A stretch of DNA of 64,000 bases from Thiobacillus denitrificans (lineage in GTDB: Bacteria; Pseudomonadota; Gammaproteobacteria; Burkholderiales; Thiobacillaceae). Below are positions 38,615 to 47,350 of the stretch, piece by piece; the stretch's first letter is position 1; each line of letters opens with the position of its first letter. The translations under genes and the position numbers were made by a program. The notes beneath the pieces were generated by a model. The model searched no databases, was not told the origin of the DNA, and saw only the letters and a list, made by a program, of their open reading frames with translations. The DNA is taken from positions 310,001 to 374,000 of the forward strand of contig DYIY01000001.1 in NCBI GenBank assembly GCA_020723405.1, given 5' to 3'.

Positions 38615-39156
38615 GCGGCCTGGACAACCTGACCGAGGACGTGCTCGCCCGGGCCCGGCGGGTGCGCATGCTGGTCTTCGACGTGGACGGCGTGCTCACC
38701 GACGGCAGCCTGTTCTATGACGACCGGGGCGAGGAATACAAGGCCTTCAACTCCCGGGATGGCCACGGCATCAAGATGTTGCGGGCCAGCGGCGTGGAAA
38801 CCGGCATCATCACCGGCCGGACTTCCCAGATCGTTCTGCACCGGTCCCGCAACCTGGGCATCGGCCACATCTACCAGGGGGCCGAGGACAAGCTGGAAGC
38901 CTTCCACCACCTGTTGGAGAAAACGGGGCTGGACCCCATGCAGATCGCCTACATGGGCGACGACGTGGTGGATCTGCCGGTCATGCGCCGTTGCGGCCTG
39001 GCCATCACCGTGCCGGACGCCCCCCGGGAAGTGAAGGCCCGCTGCCAGGTGATCACCCTGGCCCATGCCGGCCGTGGCGCCGCCCGGGAAGCCTGCGAAC
39101 TGCTCATGGCCGTCCAGGGCACCTGGGCCGCCCAACTGGCCCTTTACGACCGATGA
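38611..39156 (+). CDS. kdsC: Kdo-8-phosphate phosphatase
   Basis: HAD-superfamily phosphatase removing phosphate from Kdo-8-P, 181 residues. The DxD nucleophile motif is VFDVDGVLTDGSLFY; later FNSRDGHGIKMLRASG and MGDDVVDLPVMRRCGL match KdsC. It overlaps kdsD and lptC by 4 bp each. Confidence 0.96.
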   Translation: MSGLDNLTEDVLARARRVRMLVFDVDGVLTDGSLFYDDRGEEYKAFNSRDGHGIKMLRASGVETGIITGRTSQIVLHRSRNLGIGHIYQGAEDKLEAFHHLLEKTGLDPMQIAYMGDDVVDLPVMRRCGLAITVPDAPREVKARCQVITLAHAGRGAAREACELLMAVQGTWAAQLALYDR

Positions 39157-39728
39157 CCGGCGTCGGTTACCACGTCAACTGGACCCCCCTGGGGCTGGCC
39201 CTGATCCTGGCGGCCCTGGGCACTTGGCTGAATGTGGTGAGCCGGCACACGGAAACGGTGGACAATGCGGGCTTCACCCACGACCCGGACTATCTGGTGG
39301 AAAATTTCGACGCCCTGGCCTATGACCTCCAGGGCAACCCCCAACACCGCCTGACCGCCACCCGCATGACCCACTACATGGACGACGACACCACGGTGCT
39401 GGACCAGCCGGGCTTCCAGTCCCTGGACACCCGGGCCCGGGCCGAGGTCCACTCCCGGCGGGCCCTGATTTCAGCGGACGGCAAGCGGGTGTTCTTCCTG
39501 GACCGGGTCCGGGTGAACCACCTGCCGGCGGGGGCAAACACTCCCATCACCGTGGAGACGGATTACCTTCAGGTCACGCCGGAGATGCGCACCTTGGAAA
39601 CGGACCGTTCCATCATCCTGCGCCAGGGCACCGCCCAGGTCGGCGCGGGACGGCTTTTCATCGACGGCAAGGCCGGGACCGTGTCCCTGTCCGGCCAGGT
39701 ACGGGGAACCTATGCACCGGCCCGCTGA
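39153..39728 (+). CDS. lptC: LPS export protein LptC
   Basis: Bitopic bridge protein joining LptB2FG to LptA, 191 residues. One N-terminal transmembrane helix (about 11-30, PLGLALILAALGTWLNVV) precedes a periplasmic beta-jellyroll (YDLQGNPQHRLTATRMTHYM). The ATG overlaps the kdsC stop. Its end overlaps lptA by 17 bp. Confidence 0.93.
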   Translation: MTGVGYHVNWTPLGLALILAALGTWLNVVSRHTETVDNAGFTHDPDYLVENFDALAYDLQGNPQHRLTATRMTHYMDDDTTVLDQPGFQSLDTRARAEVHSRRALISADGKRVFFLDRVRVNHLPAGANTPITVETDYLQVTPEMRTLETDRSIILRQGTAQVGAGRLFIDGKAGTVSLSGQVRGTYAPAR

Positions 39729-40224
39729 ACTGCTGCTCTGCCTGGCCCTCCTGGCCACCGCCCTGCCGGCCCTGGCCGAAAAGGCCGACAAGGACAAACC
39801 CGTCAACCTGGAGGCAGACAGCCTGCGGGTGGACGACGCCAGCCGCACCGCCGTATACGAGGGCCACGTCGTGCTCACCCAGGGCAGCCTCATGCTCACG
39901 GCCGACCGTATCGAAGTGCGCCAGGACGGCCAGGGCTTCGCATCCGGCGATGCCAGCGGCAAGCCGGCCTATTTCCGGCAGAAGATGGACGGCCGCAACG
40001 AGTATGCCGAAGGCTGGGCGGAACGGATCGAATACGACAGCCGGGCGGAAAAACTCCGCCTCACCGGCCAGGCACGGCTGAAAAGGGGCGAAGAAGAACT
40101 GCGTGGCAACCTGATCGCCTACGAAGGCAAGTCGGGTTTCTACCAGGCCCAGGGCGGCAACGGCCGGGTCCGCGCCGTGATCCGGCCCAAGAGCCTGAGC
40201 GGCGGGACAGCGGTCAAACCGTGA
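39712..40224 (+). CDS. lptA: LPS transport periplasmic protein LptA
   Basis: Periplasmic OstA-fold protein carrying LPS across the envelope, 170 residues. A signal peptide (about 1-22) precedes [20 protein letters not shown] and [20 protein letters not shown], the usual LptA pattern. Its stop overlaps the lptB GTG. Confidence 0.95.
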   Translation: MHRPAELLLCLALLATALPALAEKADKDKPVNLEADSLRVDDASRTAVYEGHVVLTQGSLMLTADRIEVRQDGQGFASGDASGKPAYFRQKMDGRNEYAEGWAERIEYDSRAEKLRLTGQARLKRGEEELRGNLIAYEGKSGFYQAQGGNGRVRAVIRPKSLSGGTAVKP

Positions 40225-40943
40225 GCCTGCTGCGCGCGGAACAACTGGCCAAGCGTTACAAGGCCCGCCAGGTGGTGGCCGGCGCCGACATCCAGGTGGC
40301 CAGCGGCGAAGTGGTGGGCCTGCTGGGCCCCAACGGCGCCGGCAAGACCACCTGCTTCTACATGATGGTGGGCCTGCTGCGTGCCGATGGCGGCAGCATC
40401 TGGCTGGACGACACCGAACTCACCCGCCTGCCCGTATTCCAGCGGGCCCGCCTGGGCCTGTCCTACCTGCCCCAGGAACCCTCCATCTTCCGTCGCCTGT
40501 CGGTGGCCGAGAACATTGCTGCCATGCTGGAACTCAAGGGCTACACCGATGCCGAGGTGGACACCCGCCTGGAGAACCTGCTGGAAGACCTGCACATCAC
40601 CCATCTGCGGGATGCCCCCGCCGTGGGCCTGTCCGGTGGCGAGCGGCGACGGGTGGAGATCGCCCGGGCCCTGGCCACCTCACCCCGCTTCGTCCTGCTG
40701 GACGAGCCCTTCGCCGGCATCGACCCCATCTCGGTCATCGACATCCAGAAGATCGTCCGTTTCCTCACGGAGCGGGACATCGGCGTGCTGATCACCGACC
40801 ACAACGTGCGCGAGACCCTGGGCATCTGCAACCGGGCCTACATCCTCAACGAGGGGCAGGTCATGGCGGCCGGGACCCCGGACGAAATTATTTATAATGA
40901 AACCGTCAGGAAGGTTTATCTTGGGGAACATTTCCGCCTCTGA
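40221..40943 (+). CDS. lptB: LPS export ATPase LptB
   Basis: ABC ATPase powering LptFG, 240 residues. Walker [17 protein letters not shown], signature [16 protein letters not shown] and Walker [15 protein letters not shown] are intact. The start is a GTG overlapping lptA. rpoN begins 36 bp after its stop. Confidence 0.98.
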   Translation: MSLLRAEQLAKRYKARQVVAGADIQVASGEVVGLLGPNGAGKTTCFYMMVGLLRADGGSIWLDDTELTRLPVFQRARLGLSYLPQEPSIFRRLSVAENIAAMLELKGYTDAEVDTRLENLLEDLHITHLRDAPAVGLSGGERRRVEIARALATSPRFVLLDEPFAGIDPISVIDIQKIVRFLTERDIGVLITDHNVRETLGICNRAYILNEGQVMAAGTPDEIIYNETVRKVYLGEHFRL

Positions 40944-40979
40944 CCGCGCCAACCCGCCAACCGACCGAACCAGCTTCGC

Positions 40980-42386
40980 ATGAAGCAGAGCCTACAGCTC
41001 AAGCTGCACCAGCAGCTCACCCTCACCCCGCAGCTCCAGCAGTCCATCCGGCTGTTGCAGTTGTCCACCCTGGAATTGGGTCAGGAGATCTCCCAGATGC
41101 TCCAGGACAACCCATTGCTGGAGCGCCTGGACGGGGAAGACCGCTTCGAGGCGCCGGCCGGGGAGGCACCGGCCGAGGAGTCGCGCAACGAGCGGGACGA
41201 GGTTTACGAGGAAATGGCCTGGGGCGACCGCTCCGTGGCCCCTTCCCACGGCAGCGGCAGCAGCGACGACGACGAGGATCACGATTACCAGCAGGCCGAC
41301 GCCAGCCAGACCAACCTGCACCAGCATCTGCACAACCAGCTCTCCCTCACCCCCCTGACGGTGCGGGACCGACAACTGGTGACCCTGCTCATCGAGGCGC
41401 TGGATGACGACGGTTACCTGGGCACCACCCTGGATGAAGTGGTGGACATGCTGCCCGAGGAACTGGAAATCGATCCCCTGGAGTTGCAGACCGCCCTGAA
41501 ACTCCTGCAAAGCTTCGACCCGGCCGGGGTGGGCGCCCGGGACCTGGGAGAATGCCTGTGGCTGCAACTGGGCACCCTGCCTGCCGATACCCCCCACCTG
41601 ACCGAGGCCCGGGTCCTGGTCCGGGAGCATCTGGGCCTGCTGGCGGAACGGGAATACGGCAAGCTGAAGAAGATCTTCGATCTGGCCGACCCCGAGTTCA
41701 TCCAGTTGCGCCAGCTCATCACCTCCCTCAACCCCCGGCCCGGCGCCGCCTTCGCCCCCCTGGACACCCGCTATGTCACCCCGGATGTCTTCGTGAAGAA
41801 GACCAAGGGCCTGTGGATGGTGAGCCTGAACCCCGATGCCGTGCCGAAACTGCGCATCAACGAGATGTATGCCGGCATCCTGCGCGGCAACAAGGACGGC
41901 GGCAGTTCCCTGTCGGCCCAACTCCAGGAAGCCCGCTGGCTGATCAAGAACGTGCAGCAGCGATTCGAGACTATCCTGAAAGTGTCCCAGGCCATCGTGG
42001 ACCGCCAGCGCATGTTCTTCGAGCATGGCGAGGTGGCCATGCGGCCCCTGACCCTGAAGGAAATCGCCGAAGCCGTGGAACTGCACGAATCCACCATCTC
42101 CCGGGTGACCACCCAGAAGTACATGATGACCCCCCGGGGCCTCTACGAATTCAAGTATTTCTTCGGCAGTTCCCTGGCCACGGAGGAAGGCGGCGCCACC
42201 TCCAGCACGGCCATCCGCGCCCTCATCAAGCAGTTCATCGAGGCCGAGAACCGCGCCAAGCCCCTGTCGGACAACAGCATCGCCGACATGCTGGGCAAGC
42301 AGGGTTTCGTGGTCGCCCGCCGCACCGTGGCCAAATACCGGGAGTTGATGAACATCCCTCCCGCCAACCAGCGCAAGTCCCTCTGA
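40980..42386 (+). CDS. rpoN: RNA polymerase sigma-54 factor
   Basis: Alternative sigma factor needing AAA+ activators, 468 residues. The Q- and L-rich region I ([20 protein letters not shown]) is followed by an acidic region II (about 50-110), the core-binding domain and DNA-binding part, with the RpoN box [11 protein letters not shown] near the end. Order lptB-rpoN-hpf-ptsN is conserved. Confidence 0.98.
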   Translation: MKQSLQLKLHQQLTLTPQLQQSIRLLQLSTLELGQEISQMLQDNPLLERLDGEDRFEAPAGEAPAEESRNERDEVYEEMAWGDRSVAPSHGSGSSDDDEDHDYQQADASQTNLHQHLHNQLSLTPLTVRDRQLVTLLIEALDDDGYLGTTLDEVVDMLPEELEIDPLELQTALKLLQSFDPAGVGARDLGECLWLQLGTLPADTPHLTEARVLVREHLGLLAEREYGKLKKIFDLADPEFIQLRQLITSLNPRPGAAFAPLDTRYVTPDVFVKKTKGLWMVSLNPDAVPKLRINEMYAGILRGNKDGGSSLSAQLQEARWLIKNVQQRFETILKVSQAIVDRQRMFFEHGEVAMRPLTLKEIAEAVELHESTISRVTTQKYMMTPRGLYEFKYFFGSSLATEEGGATSSTAIRALIKQFIEAENRAKPLSDNSIADMLGKQGFVVARRTVAKYRELMNIPPANQRKSL

Positions 42387-42411
42387 CCGGCGCATATCAA
42401 AGGAGCGTTGT

Positions 42412-42744
42412 ATGAACCTCACCATCACTGGCCACCACCTGGAAATCACCCCGGCCATCCGCGGCTACGTGGAGGAGAAGATGACCCGCATCACCCGCCA
42501 CTTCGACCAGGTGATCGACGTCGCCGTGATCCTGGCGGTGGAAAAGCTGAAGCACAAGGCGGAGGTCAACCTGCACGTCCGCGGCAAGGACATCTTCGTG
42601 GAAGCCACCGATGCCGACATGTACGCCGCCATCGACGCCCTGGCCGACAAGCTGGACCGGCAGGTGGTCAAGCACAAGGAAAAATCCGGCAACGTCCACC
42701 GGGAAACCGGCGGCGTGAAACGACAGAACGCCGACCTCGGATGA
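42412..42744 (+). CDS. hpf: Ribosome hibernation-promoting factor
   Basis: Small ribosome-binding protein that inactivates 70S ribosomes or forms 100S dimers in slow growth, 110 residues. [20 protein letters not shown] and [20 protein letters not shown] are the family's alpha/beta motifs. It is the short form. A strong hairpin follows before ptsN. Confidence 0.95.
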   Translation: MNLTITGHHLEITPAIRGYVEEKMTRITRHFDQVIDVAVILAVEKLKHKAEVNLHVRGKDIFVEATDADMYAAIDALADKLDRQVVKHKEKSGNVHRETGGVKRQNADLG

Positions 42745-42750
42745 ACCGCT

Positions 42751-42782
42751 CCCCATCCGCCGCCCCGGTGCGGCGGATGGGG
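42751..42782 (+). other. Strong intercistronic hairpin between hpf and ptsN
   Basis: Perfect 13-bp stem with a 6-base loop, left arm CCCCATCCGCCGC (42751-42763), right arm GCGGCGGATGGGG (42770-42782). There is no T tract after it, so it is probably an mRNA-processing or partial-attenuation element rather than a simple terminator. Confidence 0.7.
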
Positions 42783-42799
42783 TTCAAGAAGAACAGAAC

Positions 42800-43255
42800 A
42801 TGAACCTCATCACCCCCCTGCTCCAGCCAGGCAATGTCCAGGCGGACCTGGAAACCACCAGCAAGAAACGCCTGTTCGAGCAGGTGGGCCAGATGTTCCA
42901 GGCCAGCCATTCCGTCACCGCCAGTGAAGTCTTTGAAAGTCTCTTCTCCCGGGAAAAACTCGGTTCCACCGCCTTGGGCTACGGCATCGCCATCCCCCAC
43001 GGCCGCATCAAATACCTGAAGGAAACCGCCTGCGCTTTCCTGCGTCTCAAGACCCCCATCGAGTTCGACGCCCCTGACCACCAACCCGTGGACCTGATTC
43101 TCGTCCTGCTGGCACCAGCCGCCGCCACGGACCTGCATTTGCAGATACTGGGGGAACTGGCCGCCATGTTCTCCGACGAGGACTTCCGGCTGCGCCTCCG
43201 CCAGGCGCCCGACGCCGGCACCCTGCACCGGTTGATCACGGAATGGACCCCCTGA
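42800..43255 (+). CDS. ptsN: Nitrogen PTS protein EIIA-Ntr
   Basis: Regulatory phosphocarrier of the PTS-Ntr branch, 151 residues. The phosphorylated His lies in GYGIAIPHGRIKYLKE (about H67). It regulates potassium and nitrogen or carbon functions by protein contact. It overlaps hprK by 13 bp. Confidence 0.95.
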   Translation: MNLITPLLQPGNVQADLETTSKKRLFEQVGQMFQASHSVTASEVFESLFSREKLGSTALGYGIAIPHGRIKYLKETACAFLRLKTPIEFDAPDHQPVDLILVLLAPAAATDLHLQILGELAAMFSDEDFRLRLRQAPDAGTLHRLITEWTP

Positions 43256-44229
43256 ACGGCACCGGGGCCCACATCGTCGCCCCCTGCCACATCACCGTCG
43301 CGGAATTGTTCCACCAAGCCGGTGACCGGCTGCGCCTGTGCTGGATCGCCGGCCGGGCCGGCGGCGACCGGCAACTGAATTCCGATACGGTGCAAAAACC
43401 CACCCTGGCCCTCATCGGCCACCTGAACTTCGTCCACCCCAACCGGGTGCAGGTATTGGGCTGCGCGGAGATGGACTACCTGCGCAACCTCTCTCCCGAG
43501 GGCCTGCGCGGTGCCGTGGACAACCTCTTCGCCACCGAAATCGCCGCCGTGGTGGTGGCCAACGGCGAAAGCGTCCCCGACAGTCTCATCGCCGGCGCCG
43601 AACGCTCCGCCACCCCCCTCTTCACCTCCCCGGAACAAAGCCCCCTGCTCATGCGGGTACTGTCCCACATGATGACCCAGGCCCTGGCCCCCTCCACCAT
43701 CCTCCATGGCGTGTTCCTGGAGGTCTCCGGCCTGGGCGTGCTGCTCACCGGCGACCCGGCGGTGGGCAAGAGCGAACTGGCCCTGGAACTCATCACCCGG
43801 GGCCACCGCCTGGTGGCGGATGACGCCCTGGAGGTTTACGCGGTGTCCCCCGACACCCTGGAAGGCCGCTGTCCCACCCTGCTCCAGGATTTCATGGAAG
43901 TGCGCGGCCTGGGTGTCATCAACATCCGCCGCCTGTTCGGCGAAACCGCCGTCAAGCACAAGAAGAACCTGAAGCTCATCATCCAGCTCACCCCCGCCGA
44001 AAAGTGGCACAGCCTGGACCGCCTGGACATGCGCGCCAGCAACCGGGAAATCCTCGGCACCATGGTGCCCGAGGTGCACATCCCGGTGGCCGTGGGCCGC
44101 AACCTGGCCGTGCTGGTGGAGGTGGCCGTACGCAACCACATCCTCAAGCTGCGGGGCTTCAATTCCGCCGAGGAATTCGCCGAGCGGCAGCGGGCGGCCA
44201 TCGCCGCCGACAGCCTGGAGGAAGACTGA
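43243..44229 (+). CDS. hprK: HPr kinase/phosphorylase
   Basis: Bifunctional enzyme phosphorylating HPr on Ser, 328 residues. Walker A GDPAVGKSELALELITRG and the HprK signature EVRGLGVINIRRLFGETAVK are present. HPr itself is not in this window. Its stop overlaps the rapZ ATG. Confidence 0.96.
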   Translation: MDPLNGTGAHIVAPCHITVAELFHQAGDRLRLCWIAGRAGGDRQLNSDTVQKPTLALIGHLNFVHPNRVQVLGCAEMDYLRNLSPEGLRGAVDNLFATEIAAVVVANGESVPDSLIAGAERSATPLFTSPEQSPLLMRVLSHMMTQALAPSTILHGVFLEVSGLGVLLTGDPAVGKSELALELITRGHRLVADDALEVYAVSPDTLEGRCPTLLQDFMEVRGLGVINIRRLFGETAVKHKKNLKLIIQLTPAEKWHSLDRLDMRASNREILGTMVPEVHIPVAVGRNLAVLVEVAVRNHILKLRGFNSAEEFAERQRAAIAADSLEED

Positions 44230-45062
44230 TGCGCCTGGTCCTGGTCAGCGGCCTGTCCGGCTCCGGCAAGAGCGTGGCCCTGAAAGCCATGGAGGATGCG
44301 GGCTTCTACTGCATCGACAACCTGCCCGCCCCCCTGCTGCCCGAGGTGGTGGAATACCTTCGACTCACCGAGGTCCAGGATGCGGCAGTGAGCATCGACG
44401 CGCGCAACGGTGCCGGTCTGGCCCGGCTACCCCAATCCCTGGAGAAACTGAAAAAGAGCCTGGACCTGCGCATCCTGTTCCTCACCGCCAAGGACGAAAC
44501 CCTGGTCAAACGTTTTTCCGAGACCCGGCGCCATCATCCCCTGGCCACGGGAAAACTCTCCCTTGAGGAGTGCATCCACGAGGAGAAGACCCTGCTGGCG
44601 GCCATCGCCGACTTCAGCCACCGCATGGACACCAGCGACCTGTCGGCCAACAGCCTGCGGGCCTGGATCAAGGACTTCCTCAAGCTGGACAGTGCCACCT
44701 TCTCCCTGGTCTTCGAATCCTTCGGCTTCAAACACGGCATCCCCCTGGATGCCGACCTGGTGTTCGACGTGCGCTGCCTGCCCAATCCCCATTACGACCC
44801 CATGCTGCGCCCCCTCACCGGCCGCGATGCCCCGGTGATCGCCTTCCTCCAGGGCCAGGCGGCAGTGAGCGACATGCTGGAGGACATCCGCGCCTACCTG
44901 GCCAAATGGCTGCCCGCCTACATCCGCGACAACCGCAGCTACTTCACCGTTGGCCTGGGCTGCACCGGCGGCCAGCACCGCTCCGTGTATTTCGCAGAGA
45001 CCCTGGCCGAGTACTTCCGGGACTCTCAGCAGGTCCTCATCCGCCACCGCGAACTGACGTGA
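44229..45062 (+). CDS. rapZ: RNase adapter RapZ (P-loop protein)
   Basis: P-loop nucleotide-binding protein of 277 residues; in E. coli it targets GlmZ sRNA for RNase E. LVLVSGLSGSGKSVALKAME is the Walker A. The C-terminal part carries DVRCLPNPHYDPMLRPLTGR, GLGCTGGQHRSVYFAETLAE and a conserved Cys in GCTGG. It overlaps the NusG-domain gene by 4 bp. Confidence 0.95.
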   Translation: MRLVLVSGLSGSGKSVALKAMEDAGFYCIDNLPAPLLPEVVEYLRLTEVQDAAVSIDARNGAGLARLPQSLEKLKKSLDLRILFLTAKDETLVKRFSETRRHHPLATGKLSLEECIHEEKTLLAAIADFSHRMDTSDLSANSLRAWIKDFLKLDSATFSLVFESFGFKHGIPLDADLVFDVRCLPNPHYDPMLRPLTGRDAPVIAFLQGQAAVSDMLEDIRAYLAKWLPAYIRDNRSYFTVGLGCTGGQHRSVYFAETLAEYFRDSQQVLIRHRELT

Positions 45063-45430
45063 GACTTGCGGCCTGGCGGGCCGCTCTCAGGCCCGGCGAT
45101 CTCCTCCTGCTGACCCTGGGCCTGGCCCTGTTGGCGGGACTCTGGCAGCGCCAGGCCGGCAGCCTGGAAGGCCGGGTGGTCATCCGCCTGGACGGCCGCA
45201 TTCATCAGGAAGCCAGTCTGCGCCTGAACCGGATCATCGAGGTCACCGGCCCCCTGGGCACCAGCCGGGTGGAAATCCGCGATGGCCGGGTGCGGGTGGC
45301 CGCCGACCCCAGTCCCCGCCAGCTTTGCGTCCGCCAGGGCTGGATCCCGCCTGGCGGCGGCGTGGTCTGTCTGCCCAACCGGGTGTCGGTGGAAAACGCC
45401 GCAGCGGGCTACGACACGCTGAATTACTGA
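45059..45430 (+). CDS. NusG domain II-containing protein
   Basis: Membrane-anchored protein of 123 residues with one N-terminal helix (about 13-30, DLLLLTLGLALLAGLW) and a periplasmic NusG-II-like domain (about 45-120, IIEVTGPLGTSRVEIRDGRV, with cysteines in RQLCVRQGW and VVCLPN). Such proteins commonly precede a Gx-transporter gene and flavin or quinone-linked genes; here that gene is at 50922, over 5 kb away. The GTG start overlaps the rapZ stop. The function is not established. Confidence 0.8.
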   Translation: MRLAAWRAALRPGDLLLLTLGLALLAGLWQRQAGSLEGRVVIRLDGRIHQEASLRLNRIIEVTGPLGTSRVEIRDGRVRVAADPSPRQLCVRQGWIPPGGGVVCLPNRVSVENAAAGYDTLNY

Positions 45431-45494
45431 CCCTCCGGCCCGGCAAACCCGCCCCGGAAAACCTGCCCACAAGTCATATATTCGGATTTTCTAA

Positions 45495-45530
45495 ATTAGC
45501 ACTTGATGTTTTGCTAATATTCAGGATAAT
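45495..45530 (+). promoter_or_regulatory. Promoter with overlapping palindrome upstream of the sulfide island
   Basis: TTGATG (45503-45508) and GATAAT (45525-45530) are separated by 16 bp, a good sigma-70 promoter. A 7-bp perfect inverted repeat ATTAGCA-N10-TGCTAAT (45495-45518) overlaps the -35, so a regulator could repress or activate here. The region is AT-rich against a GC-rich background. Transcription would begin near 45537, about 390 bases before the leader ORF. Confidence 0.6.
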
Positions 45531-45928
45531 CGGACATGCCGATCCTGACATGACTTGATTTCAACAGTTTCGTCACCCCGGACCCGGCAACGATCCCCCG
45601 GCGTGCAGACCTTACCGGCCGGATCGACGGAGGCAGCAGCCTCCTCGGATAAAAAAATTTGGTGTGGTACCCCGGACAGCCTCTGCACCCTTGGACGGTC
45701 CGGGTCCGGCGTTACCCAGTAACGCAATATCGTGTGGTGTCATCGCCCGGAGTGTGGCGCGGCAAACCTGGCAGCAGGCCGCGCCTCCACAAACGCTCCG
45801 GGCATACAAGGCTGCCTTGCAGGAACCCCTTCCAGTCCAGCCTTCGGGCCGGGGTGGCGGGCTCCGAGGAACACGTGCCACCGCTCCGACAACGATGGCA
45901 CGAGAACTGCCAGCCAAAGGAGACTGTG
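45531..45928 (+). other. Long untranslated leader
   Basis: About 400 bp with no convincing gene on either strand. It contains a hairpin GGAGGC-AGCA-GCCTCC at 45629-45644, flanked by a further CGA/TCG pairing and followed by an A-rich run. It is probably the 5' untranslated leader of the regulator gene. I could not match it to a known riboswitch. Confidence 0.4.
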
Positions 45929-46006
45929 ATGCACCGGACGACCCCCAAGGGGCGCCAGGGGTGGCTATTCCCCGCGCCCAACGCCAGCAAGGCAGGCCAG
46001 CCATGA
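45929..46006 (+). CDS. 25-residue leader ORF coupled to the FNR/DNR-type gene
   Basis: ATG at 45929 follows a strong ribosome site AAAGGAGA (45916-45923). The ORF encodes MHRTTPKGRQGWLFPAPNAS plus five residues and ends in a TGA overlapping the regulator's ATG (ATGA at 46003-46006). The regulator itself has no comparable Shine-Dalgarno at 46003, so its translation probably depends on this ORF. It is short and basic with no homology known to me. Confidence 0.6.
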   Translation: MHRTTPKGRQGWLFPAPNASKAGQP

Positions 46007-46737
46007 ACCGTCTGGCCATTTCCCCCACCCGTCTGCCCCAGACCATGGCCCGCCTGGCCTACTTCCAGGGCTGGCCCATGGACGTGTTGGTGCGCCTGTC
46101 GGCCGGTGCCAAGGTGTTGAGCCTGGAAAAGAACGACTGGCTGGGCCGCAAGGGTGACCCCCTGCAAAGCCTCTACGTGGTGATGGACGGGCTCATCCGC
46201 TGCTTCATCCCCCTGCCCAACAACACGGAGCGGGTGGTGTCCCTGGTGGATACCGGCCACAGCTTCGGCGAAGCCAGTCTCATGCTCCAGGCGCCCAGCC
46301 CCTATCACGCCGTCGCGGGCCGGGATACCCGCCTGCTGGCCGTGGACGCCATGGTCTTCCGCCGGGAAATCGGCCAGAACCTGAATCTGTGCCGGCAAAC
46401 CCTGGAAAGGGTGGCCGTCACCTGCATGGACAATCTGCGCGATACGGAAATCAGTGCCCAGCGATCCAGCGCCCAGCGGGTGGCCAGCTACCTGATGCAG
46501 CATCAGCCCAGCCCGGACAGTCAGGCCTTCCCCATCTCCCTGCCCGGGCGCAAACAGGATGTGGCCGCCAAGCTGGGGCTCACCCAGGAGACCTTCTCCC
46601 GGGTGCTGCATGCCCTGGACAAGCAGGGTGTGATCCAGATCACCGGTAGTCGGATCAATGTGGCTGATGGCCGGAAACTGGCGGAAATGACTGCCAAGCG
46701 GCAGTTTTCCAGCCAGGGGACCGCCCTGGCAAATTGA
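46003..46737 (+). CDS. Crp/Fnr-family regulator, DNR-like
   Basis: Transcription regulator of 244 residues: cyclic-nucleotide-binding-like beta-barrel (about 20-125), dimerisation helix (about 128-160) and a winged HTH (about 175-235, KQDVAAKLGLTQ then ETFSR at 196-200). The E..SR spacing in the recognition helix is that of FNR, which reads TTGAT half-sites. There is no N-terminal cysteine cluster; the only cysteines are C67, C130 and C141, so it is not an oxygen-sensing Fe-S FNR but closer to DNR/NnrR types. A perfect FNR box overlaps its stop codon and precedes fccA. Confidence 0.85.
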   Translation: MNRLAISPTRLPQTMARLAYFQGWPMDVLVRLSAGAKVLSLEKNDWLGRKGDPLQSLYVVMDGLIRCFIPLPNNTERVVSLVDTGHSFGEASLMLQAPSPYHAVAGRDTRLLAVDAMVFRREIGQNLNLCRQTLERVAVTCMDNLRDTEISAQRSSAQRVASYLMQHQPSPDSQAFPISLPGRKQDVAAKLGLTQETFSRVLHALDKQGVIQITGSRINVADGRKLAEMTAKRQFSSQGTALAN

Positions 46738-46747
46738 TTTCAATCAA
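46734..46747. promoter_or_regulatory. Perfect FNR-type box
   Basis: TTGATTTCAATCAA matches the FNR/DNR consensus TTGAT-N4-ATCAA exactly. It overlaps the stop codon of the regulator gene and lies about 160 bp upstream of the fccA start. The regulator's own recognition helix predicts this site. Confidence 0.75.
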
Positions 46748-46907
46748 AAAAAAAGCGCCTGGATTCAAGTTTTCCCGCCACCGGAAATAACCTTGCTTGC
46801 AACGCGGTCCAGGTAATCATCCCTGACTGAAAGCCGGCTCCCTTCTAGGGCCTGAGATGAGGCCCGGGGCCGTTCCCCATTTTCCAATGCAAGGCATGGA
46901 GGAGACC

Positions 46908-47333
46908 ATGAAATTGAACAAATACGTGACCTGCCTGCTCGCCGCCGCCTCCCTGGCGGCCCCCGCAACCCTCCTGGCAGCGGATGCCACGGTGGTGGCG
47001 GCCATCCCCGCCCCGGCTCCCGCCGTGGCCGACCTGAAGGCCGGCATCCCGGAGGAGAAGCCCTGCCTGATCGCCGGCTGGGAGAATCCCCGTAGCGTCT
47101 GCGTGGCCCATACCAAGACCATCGCCGCCACCTGCCTGATCTGCCATGGCCCCAACGGCAGGAGCCTGGGGGCCATCCCCAGTCTGGCCGGCCAGGACAA
47201 GGCCTACCTGGTGGCCGCCATGAAGGACTTCAAGTCCGGCAAGCGGGAATCCACGGTCATGCAGAAATACGCCGTCGGTTACAGCGACCAGGAATACGAA
47301 GACCTGGCCGAACTGTTCGCCTCCATCAAGTAA
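46908..47333 (+). CDS. fccA: Small cytochrome c subunit, FccA-like
   Basis: Exported 141-residue c-type cytochrome with a signal peptide (about 1-23) and one heme-binding site, CLICHGPNGRS (CxxCH); Met ligation may come from VMQKYA. It is much shorter than the diheme FccA of Allochromatium, so it is a monoheme form. The ATG at 46908 has GGAGGAG upstream; an earlier ATG in frame is unlikely. It lies 17 bp before fccB and would receive electrons from its flavin. Confidence 0.85.
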   Translation: MKLNKYVTCLLAAASLAAPATLLAADATVVAAIPAPAPAVADLKAGIPEEKPCLIAGWENPRSVCVAHTKTIAATCLICHGPNGRSLGAIPSLAGQDKAYLVAAMKDFKSGKRESTVMQKYAVGYSDQEYEDLAELFASIK

Positions 47334-47350
47334 GCGAGAGGAAGACCATC

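Noticed and set aside
45626-45660. Possible terminator in the long leader
   Set aside because: The stem GGAGGC/GCCTCC is followed by an A run on the plus strand, and on the minus strand the T run comes before the stem, so neither strand has a stem-then-T order.
45540-45928. Possible riboswitch in the leader
   Set aside because: The length would allow it, but I could not match any conserved core such as those for cyclic-di-GMP, TPP or cobalamin. Kept only as an untranslated leader.
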